Source of the DNA: Bosea vaviloviae
GTDB lineage: Bacteria; Pseudomonadota; Alphaproteobacteria; Rhizobiales; Beijerinckiaceae
Length of the DNA: 64,000 nt
Reading direction: 5' to 3'
Assembly (NCBI RefSeq): GCF_001741865.1
Contig: NZ_CP017147.1
Coordinates: forward strand, 2,161,001 to 2,225,000
Position 1 is the first letter of the stretch. Each line of letters opens with the position of its first letter. Below the pieces are notes generated by a model that made no database searches, was not told the DNA's origin, and was given only the letters and a program-made list of their open reading frames with translations. Shown piece after piece: positions 28,026-36,572 of the stretch. The position numbers were made by a program, and so were the translations under genes.

Positions 28026-28631
28026 GTGATGGTGGCGGTAGAAAAGGGCGGTCGCGAGCCCGCCGAAGGCGGTTCGCGCCGGCTCATCCTCGACACCGCC
28101 GCGCGCCTGCTGCGCTCGGGCGGCTACCACCAGACGACCTTGCGCGAGATCGCCGAGGCCGTCGGCATCCGCAAGGCGAGCCTCTACTACCATTTCGCCT
28201 CGAAGGAGGAGATCGTCGAGGCGGTGGTCAATGACGGCGTCCGCTTCGTCCATGAGGCGGTCGTCGCGGCCCTGGCCGGGCATGCCGAGGCCACGCCGCG
28301 CGAGCGGCTCGAGGCGGCGATCGGCGCGCATCTCACCGCGCTCCACGGCCATGGCGACTACACCTCGGCCAGCATCAAGACCTTCACCTTCGGGGCGTCG
28401 CCCGCGCCCGACAGCGTGCGCCGGGTGCGCCGCGCCTATGAGGAGGTCTGGCGCGAGCTTGTCGCCGAGATGCAGGCCGCGGATGTGCTGCCGGGCGAGC
28501 GAGCGCCCGAGGCGCTGCGCAATTTCCTGCTCGGCGCGCTGAACGGCTCGACCGACTGGTATCGCCCAGGCCGCTACGACGTCGCCGAGCTCGCCGCCGA
28601 ATTCACCGCACTGATCGCGCCGAAACCCTGA
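28026..28631 (+). CDS. TetR/AcrR family transcriptional regulator
   Basis: Repressor-type protein of 201 residues starting at GTG 28026 or ATG 28029. The HTH spans residues ~19-65 (RRLILDTAARLLRSGGYHQT, LREIAEAVGIRKASLYYHF, ASKEEIVEAVV), a canonical TetR DNA-binding domain. The C-terminal ligand domain resembles regulators with fatty-acyl ligands but shows no diagnostic residue. It lies downstream of the acyl-CoA dehydrogenase in the same orientation and is the best candidate to bind the operator at 26635, with an acyl-CoA as inducer. The 260 bp after it hold no recognisable feature. Confidence 0.9.
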   Translation: MMVAVEKGGREPAEGGSRRLILDTAARLLRSGGYHQTTLREIAEAVGIRKASLYYHFASKEEIVEAVVNDGVRFVHEAVVAALAGHAEATPRERLEAAIGAHLTALHGHGDYTSASIKTFTFGASPAPDSVRRVRRAYEEVWRELVAEMQAADVLPGERAPEALRNFLLGALNGSTDWYRPGRYDVAELAAEFTALIAPKP

Positions 28632-28891
28632 TGGCTTGATCGCGCTCCGCGCGGTGCTTCTTGAGGCATTTGGCGGGAGCAAGGCTTTCCTGCGGCGTCA
28701 CGGCTGTGGTTTCGTGCAAAGGCTACCGCTATTCGAAGCTCGTCGCGGCGAGCCTCATGCCGGCGGACCCCTCGACTGATGCAGGGCGGGGCAGCGTCGC
28801 TGCGGCCTGACGGCGCGGCGCGGGCTTTGCTAGCATCCGCCCCCTCTGCTCAACTATACCGCCTTCGCTCGTTCCAGGGACCGTCTCACGC

Positions 28892-29932
28892 ATGCGCGCC
28901 TTCTATCACCCCGACCAGTCGCTCCATGACCCCAAGCAATATATGCGCTTCGGCCAGATCGTTGCGCCCAAGGACCTGCCCGAGCGCACGGCGCAATTGC
29001 TCGGCGCGCTGAAGAAGCACGGCGTCACGCCCGAGCAGCCGGCCGCCAGCGGCACCGACCCGATTCTCGCCGTTCACAGCGAGGGCTTCGTGCGCTTCCT
29101 CGAGACGCTCTGGCCGCGCTGGCTGGAATTGCCCGAGCGCGGGCCGGAAGCCTGGCCCAACACCTTCCCCTATTGGAGCGGACGCACCGACGAATCCGTC
29201 CGGCCGCCATGCCGGCCGACCGGGATCATGGGCCAGCTCGGCTGGTATCTCGGCGATCTCTCGGTTCCGGTCGGCGAGCATTGCTGGACCTCGACCTTGC
29301 GTTCGGCCGAGACGGCGGTCGCCGGCGCCGACGCCATCCTGTCCGGCGAGCGCGCGGTCTATTCGCTCTGCCGCCCCTCGGGCCACCATGCCCGCGCCGA
29401 CCGCGCCACCGGCTTCTGCTACATCAACAACACGGCTGTCGCGGCGCAGCGCCTGCGCTCGAAATTCGGCAAGGTCGTGATCCTCGATGTCGACGCCCAT
29501 CACGGCGACGGCACGCAACAGATCTTCTACCGTCGCGACGATGTGCTGACGATCTCGGTCCATGCCGACCCGGTGGACTACTACCCCTTCTTCACCGGCT
29601 ATGCCGACGAGACCGGCAATGGCCCGGGCGAGGGCTTCAACCTCAACCTGCCGCTGGCCCATGGCACGGGTGGAGAGGCGATGGCGGCGGCGGTCGACAA
29701 GGCCGGCGCGGCGATCAAGGCTTTTGGGGCGGACGCGCTGGTGATCGCGCTCGGCTACGACGCCCACAAGGACGACCCGATCGGGGTGCTCAAGCTCGAC
29801 GCGGCCGATTTCGGCACGATCGGCGCGAAGGTGAAGGCGTTCGGCCTGCCGACGCTGGTGGTGCAGGAGGGCGGCTACGCGATCGAGGCGATCGGCGGCT
29901 GTCTGGATGCGTTCCTGGGTGGGTTCAAGTAG
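28892..29932 (+). CDS. Histone deacetylase family protein, acetylpolyamine amidohydrolase-like
   Basis: Zinc hydrolase of 346 residues in the arginase/deacetylase fold. Zn ligands are predicted as D201 and H203 in ILDVDAHHGDGTQQIFY and D290 in LGYDAHKDDP; the catalytic His pair is in PSGHHARADRATGFCYINN. The start MRAFYHPDQSLHDPKQYMRF matches bacterial acetylpolyamine amidohydrolases, which release acetate from acetylated putrescine, cadaverine or spermidine. It is monocistronic. Other small deacylated amines are possible. Confidence 0.9.
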   Translation: MRAFYHPDQSLHDPKQYMRFGQIVAPKDLPERTAQLLGALKKHGVTPEQPAASGTDPILAVHSEGFVRFLETLWPRWLELPERGPEAWPNTFPYWSGRTDESVRPPCRPTGIMGQLGWYLGDLSVPVGEHCWTSTLRSAETAVAGADAILSGERAVYSLCRPSGHHARADRATGFCYINNTAVAAQRLRSKFGKVVILDVDAHHGDGTQQIFYRRDDVLTISVHADPVDYYPFFTGYADETGNGPGEGFNLNLPLAHGTGGEAMAAAVDKAGAAIKAFGADALVIALGYDAHKDDPIGVLKLDAADFGTIGAKVKAFGLPTLVVQEGGYAIEAIGGCLDAFLGGFK

Positions 29933-29940
29933 GGGATCTC

Positions 29941-30156
29941 CTTCTCCCCTTGGGGGAGAAGGTGTCTGCATAGCAGACGGATGAGGGAAGGGTCGCGCCA
30001 GCGGCCCTTTCTTCTTTAGGTCGAGGGTCTGCCCTCATCCGTCATGGCTTCGCCATGCCACCCGATCAAGTCGGCTGTTGCCGACTTTGACACTTGCCTT
30101 TCCCATCTCGGGCAAGCCCGAGATGGGTGGGGAGAAGCGAGATGGGTGGGGAGAAG
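29941..30156. repeat. Dispersed CTTCTCCC-type repeat pair and short tandem duplication
   Basis: CTTCTCCCCTTGGGGGAGAA with GCAGACGGATGAGGGAAGGG (29941-29992) is partly mirrored by GCCCTCATCCGTCATGGCTT and CGCCATGCCACCCGAT. At the right end CGAGATGGGTGGGGAGAAG occurs twice in tandem (30119-30137 and 30138-30156). It separates two convergent genes. Confidence 0.8.
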
Positions 30157-30163
30157 GAAGAGT

Positions 30164-31729
30164 TCAGATCACCGCCTCGATCAGGAACGGCCCCTTCCTG
30201 CCGAGCGCGCCCTTGAACAGCTTGGTGAACTCCTCCGCCGTCGTGGCGCGGGCGGCTTCGACGCCCAGGCCGCGCGCCATCGAGACCCAGTCCAGCGCCG
30301 GCTCGTCGAGGTTCAGCATCAGCTTGGCGTTGCGGCCGAAATCATTGACGCCGACGGCGCGCATCTCGCCATGCAGGATCGCATAGGTCCGGTTGGCGAA
30401 GATCACCGTGACGACATCGAGATTCTCGCGCGCCTGCGTCCACAGCCCCTGCACCGTATACATGCCCGAGCCGTCCGCCTGCATGCCGATGACCTTGCGG
30501 TCGGGGCAGGCGACCGCAGCGCCCACCGCGAGCGGGATGCCCTCGCCGATCGCACCGCCGGTGAGCTGGATATAGTCGTGCTGCGGCGCGCTGTAGCAGT
30601 CGAAATAGAACATCCGGCCAGACGAGACGGATTCGTCGCAGACGATGCAGTTCTCCGGCAGCAGGGTCGAGACGATGCTGCAGACCTTGTCGGCGTCGAG
30701 CGTTCCCGTCGGCAGCGCCGGTTGCTCCCGGCGCGGCGGGGCGATGAAGGCAGGCGCGGTCTTCGTCGCGCCGAGCTCGTCGGTGAGGGCGGCGACCGTG
30801 CCGGGCAGATCGTCGCCGGGCCGGGCCAAGGTCACGATCTCGCAGCCCTCATGGACCAGCCGCCCGGGCTTGCCGGGATATGCGAAGAAGCCGACCGGGA
30901 TCTGCGCGCCGACCAGCACGAGATAGTCGATGTCCTTGAGCTGATCGAGCGCCTTGTCGACGGGGTAGTGGATCTTGGGCATTGCGACGCGGCCGGCGCC
31001 GCGCTGAACGCGCCCGTTCGACATCTGGCTGAAGATCTTCGCGCCCGTCGCGGCGCAGGCGCGCGCCGCCATCTCCATCGGCGCCTCGCGCAGTGCGAGC
31101 CCGGTCAGCATGATCGCGGCGCGCGTGCCATGCTTGCGCAGCCCGGCGGCGATGTCGCGGATCGTGGTGGCGTCGACGCTCTTCAGCGCGGGCAGCTTCA
31201 CCGGCTTCAGCTCGGCCGGCTCGACACCGTTCCAGGCGCAATCGGCCGGCAGGATGACGGTGGTGACGCCCGGCAGCGTCAGCGAGGCGACATAGGCTTC
31301 TTCGATCGCCGGGCCGACATCCTCGGCCGAGGCGATGCGGCGGACGAAATGCGACATCGGCTTGGCCAGGCTCTCGATGTCGCTGGTCAGTGGCGCGTCG
31401 TGCTGGAGATGATAGGTCGCGTGGTCGCCGACGACGTTGATCATCGGGGTCCAGGCGCGCCTTGCATTGTGCATGTTGGCGAGCGCGTTCGCCATGCCGG
31501 GCCCGCAATGCAGCAGGGTCGCGGCCGGCTTGTCGGCCATGCGGGCATAGCCGTCGGCAGCGCCCGTCACCACGCCCTCGAACAGGCCGAGCACGCAGCG
31601 CATCTGCGGCTTGCGGTCGAGCGCTGCGACGAAATGCATCTCGGATGTGCCGGGATTGGCGAAGCAGACATCCACGTCGTTGACGAGGAGCGTGTCGCAG
31701 AGGCGGTCGGCGCCGTTCATTCGGATCAT
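30164..31729 (-). CDS. Thiamine-diphosphate enzyme, acetolactate synthase/benzoylformate decarboxylase-like
   Basis: Protein of about 521 residues (start 31729, or 31720 at MNGADRLCDTLL). It has the three-domain ThDP decarboxylase layout. The N-terminal Pyr domain has VCFANPGTSEMHFVAALD with the activating Glu in LGLFEGVVTGAADGYARM. A central FAD/nucleotide-like domain follows. The C-terminal PP domain has the Mg/ThDP motif GMQADGSGMYTVQGLWTQAR ending in FANRTYAIL. It lacks the neighbours of a biosynthetic ilvB and is shorter, so it is more likely a 2-oxo acid decarboxylase or carboligase. The substrate is unknown. It is divergent from the ABC importer operon with a HutC-like site between. 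Confidence 0.82.
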   Translation of the reverse strand: MIRMNGADRLCDTLLVNDVDVCFANPGTSEMHFVAALDRKPQMRCVLGLFEGVVTGAADGYARMADKPAATLLHCGPGMANALANMHNARRAWTPMINVVGDHATYHLQHDAPLTSDIESLAKPMSHFVRRIASAEDVGPAIEEAYVASLTLPGVTTVILPADCAWNGVEPAELKPVKLPALKSVDATTIRDIAAGLRKHGTRAAIMLTGLALREAPMEMAARACAATGAKIFSQMSNGRVQRGAGRVAMPKIHYPVDKALDQLKDIDYLVLVGAQIPVGFFAYPGKPGRLVHEGCEIVTLARPGDDLPGTVAALTDELGATKTAPAFIAPPRREQPALPTGTLDADKVCSIVSTLLPENCIVCDESVSSGRMFYFDCYSAPQHDYIQLTGGAIGEGIPLAVGAAVACPDRKVIGMQADGSGMYTVQGLWTQARENLDVVTVIFANRTYAILHGEMRAVGVNDFGRNAKLMLNLDEPALDWVSMARGLGVEAARATTAEEFTKLFKGALGRKGPFLIEAVI

Positions 31730-31893
31730 CCCGGACAGGGTTGGTGGAGAACGCGCTGAGCGCGAAAGGAGGCCTCAGGGGAAAAGATGTTTGGCGCACT
31801 GTCAAACGCGAGAAATTCATGGCGGGGTCGAGATCGCGTGATGGGTGCCAAGGGTGCGGCTTGAGTGCGCGGCTTGAGGGCGCGGCTTGACGG

Positions 31894-31909
31894 ATTTGCA
31901 TATGCATTT
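31894..31909. promoter_or_regulatory. HutC-like operator upstream of the ABC importer operon
   Basis: ATTTGCATATGCATTT matches 14 of the 16 central bases of the perfect palindrome between hutI and hutF (AATTGCATATGCAATT). It contains the identical 10-bp core TGCATATGCA and lies 99 bp before the substrate-binding protein start. Such an AT-rich palindromic core is unlikely by chance in this GC-rich sequence. Confidence 0.55.
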
Positions 31910-32008
31910 AACCTTCCCTGGAACGAAGGTTGCATCTGGGTCTGCTTCAGCTTGCGGTGGCGTCTCGCCGCCCGGATCATCCGACGACAACAGGGGAAGG
32001 CTCACGTC

Positions 32009-32968
32009 ATGACAGCTTTGAAGCGCATCGCGGCATTGGCCGGCATCGGGCTCGCCGGATTGGTTGCGGCGGGCGCCGCGCAGGCACAGACCAAGGTCGC
32101 CATCGGTATCTCGGGCTGGACCGGCTTTGCCCCGCTGGTGCTCGCCAAGGAGGCCGGGATCTTCGCCAAGAACGGCCTCGACGTGACGATCAAGAAGATC
32201 CCGCAGAAGGACCGCCATCTCGCCATCGCCTCGGGCGACATCCAATGCGCCGCGACGACCGTCGAGACCTGGATCGTCTGGGACGGCGCGGGCGTGAAGA
32301 GCAAGCAGATCTTCCAGCTCGACAAGAGCTACGGCGCCGACGGCATGGTGACGCGCAGCGCCATCGGCTCGATCAAGGATCTCAAGGGCAAGACGGTGGC
32401 GGCCTCGGCTCCGGGCACCTCGCCCTATTTCGCGCTGGCCTGGTTCCTCAAGGAGAACGGCATGTCCATCAAGGACGTGACGGTGGTCAATATGGAGCCG
32501 GGCCCGGCGGCGCAGGCCTTCATCGCCGGCCAGAACGACGCGGCCCTGACCTATGAGCCCTACCTCTCCGCCGTGCGCGACAAGCCGGAGGCCGGCAAGA
32601 TCATCGCCACCACGCTCGACTACCCGATGGTGATGGACACGTTCGGCTGCACGCCGGCCTTCCTCGTCGACGAGAAGGCGGCTGCCGCCCTGACCAAAAG
32701 CTACTTCGAGGCGCTGGACCTGATCAAGGCCGAGAAGGACAAGGCCTATGGCATCATGGGCGCCGATGTGAAGCAGAGCGGCGAGCAGTTCGGCAAGTCG
32801 GCCGCTTACCTGCGCTGGTCGGATGCCGCGGGGAACAAGGCGTTCTTCTCCGGGGAATGGCAGGCTTTCTCCGCCAAGGCCGCCGACCTCCTGCTCGAGA
32901 TCGGCCTGATCAAGGCGAAGCCGGATCTCGGCACGCTGGTCGAGACGAAATACGTCATCGGCGGCTGA
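32009..32968 (+). CDS. ABC transporter substrate-binding protein, NitT/TauT (SsuA/THI5-like) family
   Basis: Periplasmic binding protein of 319 residues from the ATG at 32009, with GGGGAAGG 8 bp upstream. The signal peptide (MTALKRIAALAGIGLAGLVA) is cleaved near AQA-QTKV. The mature start KVAIGISGWTGFAPLVLAKE and the motif DLKGKTVAASAPGTSPYFAL are typical of the family, which includes binders of alkanesulfonates, taurine, nitrate, pyrimidine precursors and others. The ligand is not evident from sequence. A HutC-like operator upstream suggests a compound linked to histidine degradation. It leads an operon with a DNA glycosylase, a permease and an ATPase. Confidence 0.88.
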   Translation: MTALKRIAALAGIGLAGLVAAGAAQAQTKVAIGISGWTGFAPLVLAKEAGIFAKNGLDVTIKKIPQKDRHLAIASGDIQCAATTVETWIVWDGAGVKSKQIFQLDKSYGADGMVTRSAIGSIKDLKGKTVAASAPGTSPYFALAWFLKENGMSIKDVTVVNMEPGPAAQAFIAGQNDAALTYEPYLSAVRDKPEAGKIIATTLDYPMVMDTFGCTPAFLVDEKAAAALTKSYFEALDLIKAEKDKAYGIMGADVKQSGEQFGKSAAYLRWSDAAGNKAFFSGEWQAFSAKAADLLLEIGLIKAKPDLGTLVETKYVIGG

Positions 32969-32973
32969 ACCGC

Positions 32974-33483
32974 GTGATCCTGCCCGATGTCTTGCGTCCT
33001 GGCTTGCGTATCGTGTTTTGCGGCACGCAGGCCGGGGCGGTCTCGGCACGTCGCGGGGCCTATTATGCCGGGCCGGGCAACAAGTTCTGGAAAACCCTGC
33101 ATGAGGTCGGGCTGATCGCTGAGCGGCTCGGCCCGATGGATTTCCGCGATCTGCCGCGATACGGCATCGGCTTGACCGACGTCGCCAAGGCGACGTCGGG
33201 GCCGGACGCCGCCTTGCTGAGATCCCATTTCGATATCGAGGGCTTTATGAGCAAGATCAGGGCGCATGCCCCAGCCATCGTCGCCTTCAACGGCAAGCGG
33301 GCGGCGCAAGCGGCTCTCGGACTCCCAGGTCAGGCGATGTCCTACGGCCCGCAAGCGGCGAAGATCGCGGCAACCGCGGCCTTCGTCCTGCCTTCGAGCT
33401 CGGGCGCGGCGGCCGGCTTCTGGTCGATCGAACCCTGGCGGGAGCTGGCCTCGGTCGCGGGCACGATCGGAGCCGCCGCATGA
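32974..33483 (+). CDS. Mismatch-specific (G/U, G/T) DNA glycosylase, MUG/TDG type
   Basis: Uracil-DNA-glycosylase superfamily protein of 169 residues from a GTG at 32974, five bases after the binding-protein stop. The opening reads RPGLRIVFCGTQAGAVSARR, then GAYYAGPGNKFWKTLHEVGL and YGIGLTDVAKATSG, and near the end VLPSSSGAAAGFW. It would excise uracil or thymine from mismatches. Classical MUG has GINPG at the active loop; this protein has GTQAG, so the usual catalytic Asn is Gln. My impression is that rhizobial relatives often have GTAAG here. Its stop overlaps the permease start (ATGA), so a repair gene is translationally coupled within an importer operon. Confidence 0.82.
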   Translation: MILPDVLRPGLRIVFCGTQAGAVSARRGAYYAGPGNKFWKTLHEVGLIAERLGPMDFRDLPRYGIGLTDVAKATSGPDAALLRSHFDIEGFMSKIRAHAPAIVAFNGKRAAQAALGLPGQAMSYGPQAAKIAATAAFVLPSSSGAAAGFWSIEPWRELASVAGTIGAAA

Positions 33484-34253
33484 AACCGCTTCAGCCGGTC
33501 TCCGGCGGCGCAAGGATCGGCTACGGTGTCGCCTTCTTCGCGCTGTTCGTCGTGCTCTGGTCCGTCGCGACCTTCGGCGGCTATGTGCAGCGGCTGTTCC
33601 TGGCCGACCCGCTCACCATGCTGCGGGAAGGCTATAGCCTGCTGGTCCAGTACGGCTTCGCCTTCGATATCGGCATGACGATCTGGCGCGTCATCGGCGG
33701 CTTCGTGCTGGCGGTCGTCGTCGCCTTGCCGCTCGGCATCCTGATGGGCGCCTACAAGCCGGTCGAGGCGTTCCTCGAACCCTTCGTCTCCTTCGCGCGC
33801 TATCTGCCGGCCTCGGCCTTCATTCCGCTCCTGATCCTCTGGGCCGGTATCGGCGAGGCGCAGAAGCTGCTGGTCATCTTCATCGGCTCGGTCTTCCAGC
33901 TCATCTTGATGATCGCGGTTGCCGTCGGCTCGATCCGGCGCGATCTCGTCGACGCAGCCTATACGCTGGGCGCGACCGACACCTCCGTGGTGCGCCGCGT
34001 GCTCCTGCCCAATGCCGCCCCCGAGATCGCCGAGATTTTCCGCCTGGTGCTCGGCTGGGCCTGGACCTATGTCATCGTCGCCGAATTGATCGGCTCGTCA
34101 TCGGGCATCGGCCACATGATCACCGACAGCCAGGCGCTGCTGAACACCGGCCAGATCATCTTCGGCATCATCGTCATCGGGCTGATCGGCCTGGTCTCGG
34201 ATTTCCTGTTCAAGGCGGTCAATCAGCGCCTGTTTCCATGGGCGGCTCGATGA
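33480..34253 (+). CDS. ABC transporter permease, NitT/TauT type
   Basis: Inner-membrane permease of 257 residues with about six transmembrane helices (FFALFVVLWSVATFGGYV first, LVIFIGSVFQLILMIAVAVG in the middle). The EAA-type loop is visible as DLVDAAYTLGATDTSVVRRV and LLPNAAPEIAEIFRLVLG, the contact surface for the ATPase. It overlaps the glycosylase gene upstream and the ATPase gene downstream, each by 4 bp. Confidence 0.92.
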   Translation: MKPLQPVSGGARIGYGVAFFALFVVLWSVATFGGYVQRLFLADPLTMLREGYSLLVQYGFAFDIGMTIWRVIGGFVLAVVVALPLGILMGAYKPVEAFLEPFVSFARYLPASAFIPLLILWAGIGEAQKLLVIFIGSVFQLILMIAVAVGSIRRDLVDAAYTLGATDTSVVRRVLLPNAAPEIAEIFRLVLGWAWTYVIVAELIGSSSGIGHMITDSQALLNTGQIIFGIIVIGLIGLVSDFLFKAVNQRLFPWAAR

Positions 34254-35035
34254 GCAAGCTGATCATCGAGAATGTCGGCAAGGTCTTTCCGGCCCAGCGC
34301 GGCGGCCAGCCGACGCGGGCTCTGACGCCGACGACGCTCAGCGTCGCCGATAACGACTTCATCACGATCCTTGGCCCGTCGGGCTGCGGAAAATCCACGC
34401 TGTTGCGCATCATCGGCGGGCTGGAGACGGCAAGCGAGGGCCGCATCCTGCTCGACGGTGCGCCTGTTTCCGGGCCGGGCGCCGATCGCGGCTTCGTCTT
34501 CCAGAGCTACACGCTGTTTCCCTGGTTGACGGTGATCGAGAACATCGCCTTCGGCCTGCGCGAGAAGGGCGTGCCCGAGCGCGAGCGGCTCGATCGCGCC
34601 CGCGACTGGGCCGGACGCGTTGGGCTCTCCGCCTTCGTCGATCATTTCCCCAAACAGCTATCAGGCGGCATGCAGCAGCGCACCGCGATTGCGCGCGCGC
34701 TCGCCAACGACCCCAAGATCCTGCTGCTCGACGAGCCTTTTGGGGCGCTCGACAACCAGACCCGCGCCTTGATGCAGGAGATGCTGCTCGGCATCTGGGA
34801 GCGCGAGCAGAAGACCGTGCTCTTCGTCACCCACGATATCGAGGAGGCGATCTTCGTCGGTTCGCGCGTCGTGGTGATGAGCGCCCGGCCCGGCCGGATC
34901 AAGGCCGATATCGCGGTCGATCTGCCCCATCCGCGACCCTACACCATCAAGACCAGCCCGGAATTCGTAGCGCTGAAGGAGCGGCTGGTCGAGGAGATCC
35001 GCGTCGAGGCCGTGCTGGCGGCGGAGGTCCACTAG
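34250..35035 (+). CDS. ABC transporter ATP-binding protein, NitT/TauT type
   Basis: ATPase of 261 residues from the ATG at 34250, which overlaps the permease stop (ATGA); an in-frame ATG at 34238 is an alternative. Walker A is ILGPSGCGKSTLLRIIGG, the Q-loop VFQSYTLFPWLTV, the signature LSGGMQQRTAIARAL, and Walker B ILLLDEPFGALDNQTR, with H-loop FVTHDIEEAIF. It powers the importer formed with the permease and binding protein encoded upstream. Confidence 0.93.
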   Translation: MSKLIIENVGKVFPAQRGGQPTRALTPTTLSVADNDFITILGPSGCGKSTLLRIIGGLETASEGRILLDGAPVSGPGADRGFVFQSYTLFPWLTVIENIAFGLREKGVPERERLDRARDWAGRVGLSAFVDHFPKQLSGGMQQRTAIARALANDPKILLLDEPFGALDNQTRALMQEMLLGIWEREQKTVLFVTHDIEEAIFVGSRVVVMSARPGRIKADIAVDLPHPRPYTIKTSPEFVALKERLVEEIRVEAVLAAEVH

Positions 35036-35175
35036 AACCTGCCCGCGCAACAATCGGCCCGCCACTCGCTCGTTATGCGGCTGGCGATGGTCGGAATTGC
35101 ATAAAAAGGGCTATTTTGTTGCGCTGGACGATTGCCATCTTATTTCCAAAGGGGTGCTGCCATGAGGTGGGGCCG

Positions 35176-36366
35176 ATGCACGCGTTTATCGCAAGGATGT
35201 TGTCCCGGCTGGTGAAGGAGCCGCGGATCGATGTTGTGTTCCCCGATGGATCGCTACAATCCGTCGGGAAGGGAAGTACGCCGACATTCAGGATGCGCAT
35301 CGCCGACCGGCCGACCGAGCTCCAGCTCGCGCTGGACCCGGAACTGGCGCTGGGTGAAGCGGTGATGGAAGGGCGTGTCGTGGTCGAGCGCGGCAGCCTC
35401 TATGATCTGCTGGACGTGCTGGTCGCAGGAGTGGCGCGCAACCGCCCGACGGCCTGGAGGGCGCTGGCAACGCTGAGGACGAGCGTCCGGCGCTTCCAAC
35501 AGCACAACACGCTCGGCTGGGCGCGGCGCAATGTCGCCCATCACTACGACCTCAAATCGGAGTTCTTCCGGCTCTTCCTCGACGAGGACATGCAGTATTC
35601 CTGCGCCTATTTCCCGACGCCGCAGACCTCGCTCGCCGAGGCCCAGATCGCCAAGAAGCGGCACATCATGGCCAAGCTCGCGATCAGGCCGGGCCATGAG
35701 GTGCTCGATATCGGCTCGGGCTGGGGCGGGCTCGGCCTGACGATCGCGCGCGAGACCGGCGCGAACGTGACCGGCGTCACGCTCTCGCAGGAGCAGCTCG
35801 CTGTTGCCAAGGAGCGCGCGGCGGCCGCAGGCCTGCCGGTCGATTTTCGCCTGCAGGACTACCGGGATGTCCCGGAACGCTTCGACCGGATCGTCTCGGT
35901 CGGCATGTTCGAGCATGTCGGCGTCGGCTATTACCGCACCTTCTTCCGCAAGGTCGCGGAGCTGTTGAAGGAAGACGGCGTCGCGCTGATCCACACGATC
36001 GGCCGCTGTTCGCCGCCGGGCGCGACCAATCCCTTCATCGCCAAATACATCTTCCCGGGCGGCTATATCCCGGCGATGTCGGAGGTGACGGCGGCGATCG
36101 AGCATGAGGGCCTGATCATCTCCGATGTCGAGGTGCTCCGCCTGCATTATGCCGAGACGCTGAAGGCCTGGCGCGAGCGTTTCCTCGCGCGCCGCACGGA
36201 GGCGGTCGCGATGTATGACGAGCGCTTCGCCCGGATGTGGGAGTTCTATCTCGCGGCTTCGGAGGCGAGCTTCCGGCATGACGACCTCGTCGTCTTCCAG
36301 TTCCAGCTCACCAAGCGCCTCGACACGCTGCCGATGACGCGCGGCTACATGGAGCAGCCGCAATAG
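35176..36366 (+). CDS. cfa: Cyclopropane-fatty-acyl-phospholipid synthase
   Basis: SAM-dependent methyltransferase of 396 residues from the ATG at 35176 (MHAFIARMLSRLVKEPR) that adds a methylene bridge across double bonds of membrane phospholipid acyl chains. The N-terminal lipid-binding domain spans ~1-110. The catalytic domain has HHYDLKSEFFRLFLDEDMQY, the SAM motif LDIGSGWGGLGLTIA, MFEHVGVGYYRTFF, and HTIGRCSPPGATNPFIAKYI. It is close to the E. coli enzyme in length. The in-frame upstream start at 35116 is unlikely. It follows the ABC operon by 140 bp and may have its own promoter. Confidence 0.93.
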   Translation: MHAFIARMLSRLVKEPRIDVVFPDGSLQSVGKGSTPTFRMRIADRPTELQLALDPELALGEAVMEGRVVVERGSLYDLLDVLVAGVARNRPTAWRALATLRTSVRRFQQHNTLGWARRNVAHHYDLKSEFFRLFLDEDMQYSCAYFPTPQTSLAEAQIAKKRHIMAKLAIRPGHEVLDIGSGWGGLGLTIARETGANVTGVTLSQEQLAVAKERAAAAGLPVDFRLQDYRDVPERFDRIVSVGMFEHVGVGYYRTFFRKVAELLKEDGVALIHTIGRCSPPGATNPFIAKYIFPGGYIPAMSEVTAAIEHEGLIISDVEVLRLHYAETLKAWRERFLARRTEAVAMYDERFARMWEFYLAASEASFRHDDLVVFQFQLTKRLDTLPMTRGYMEQPQ

Positions 36367-36395
36367 GGGGGCGGCTAGTGGAAGAGCGCTGGAAA

Positions 36396-36555
36396 CCCTT
36401 CTCCCCTGGCGGGAGAGAAGGTGGCGCGTAGCGCCGGATGAGGGGGCGCCGTGCCCTGTCAGGTTGGCGTCGTATTCGGCTAGATGGAAAGCTCACAGCG
36501 CCCCCTCATCCGTCTCGGCTTCGCCGAGCCACCTTCTCCCGCCAGGGGAGAAGGG
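36396..36555. repeat. 160-bp inverted repeat of the CTTCTCCC family
   Basis: CCCTTCTCCCCTGGCGGGAG, then GGTGGCGCGTAGCGCC and GGATGAGGGGGCGC on the left are mirrored by GCGCCCCCTCATCCG, CTCGGCTTCGCCGAG and CCACCTTCTCCCGCCAGGGG, ending GAGAAGGG. The two elements face each other and could form a long cruciform. It occupies half of the 319-bp cfa-hutD gap; the other half holds a gene remnant. Confidence 0.85.
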
Positions 36556-36572
36556 AAGAGGGCGTCGCGGCC

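Noticed and set aside
26673-28682. A 669-codon minus-strand frame across the acyl-CoA dehydrogenase and TetR genes.
   Set aside because: It spans two well-supported plus-strand genes and an intergenic repeat, and its translation has no domain-like sequence.
30164-31729. Biosynthetic acetolactate synthase (ilvB).
   Set aside because: No small-subunit gene follows and the protein is shorter than IlvB; a decarboxylase-type ThDP enzyme is more likely.
30044-31759. A 571-codon plus-strand frame opposite the ThDP enzyme.
   Set aside because: Composition is typical of antisense frames in this genome (Arg/Asp/His-rich); the minus-strand protein has complete ThDP motifs.
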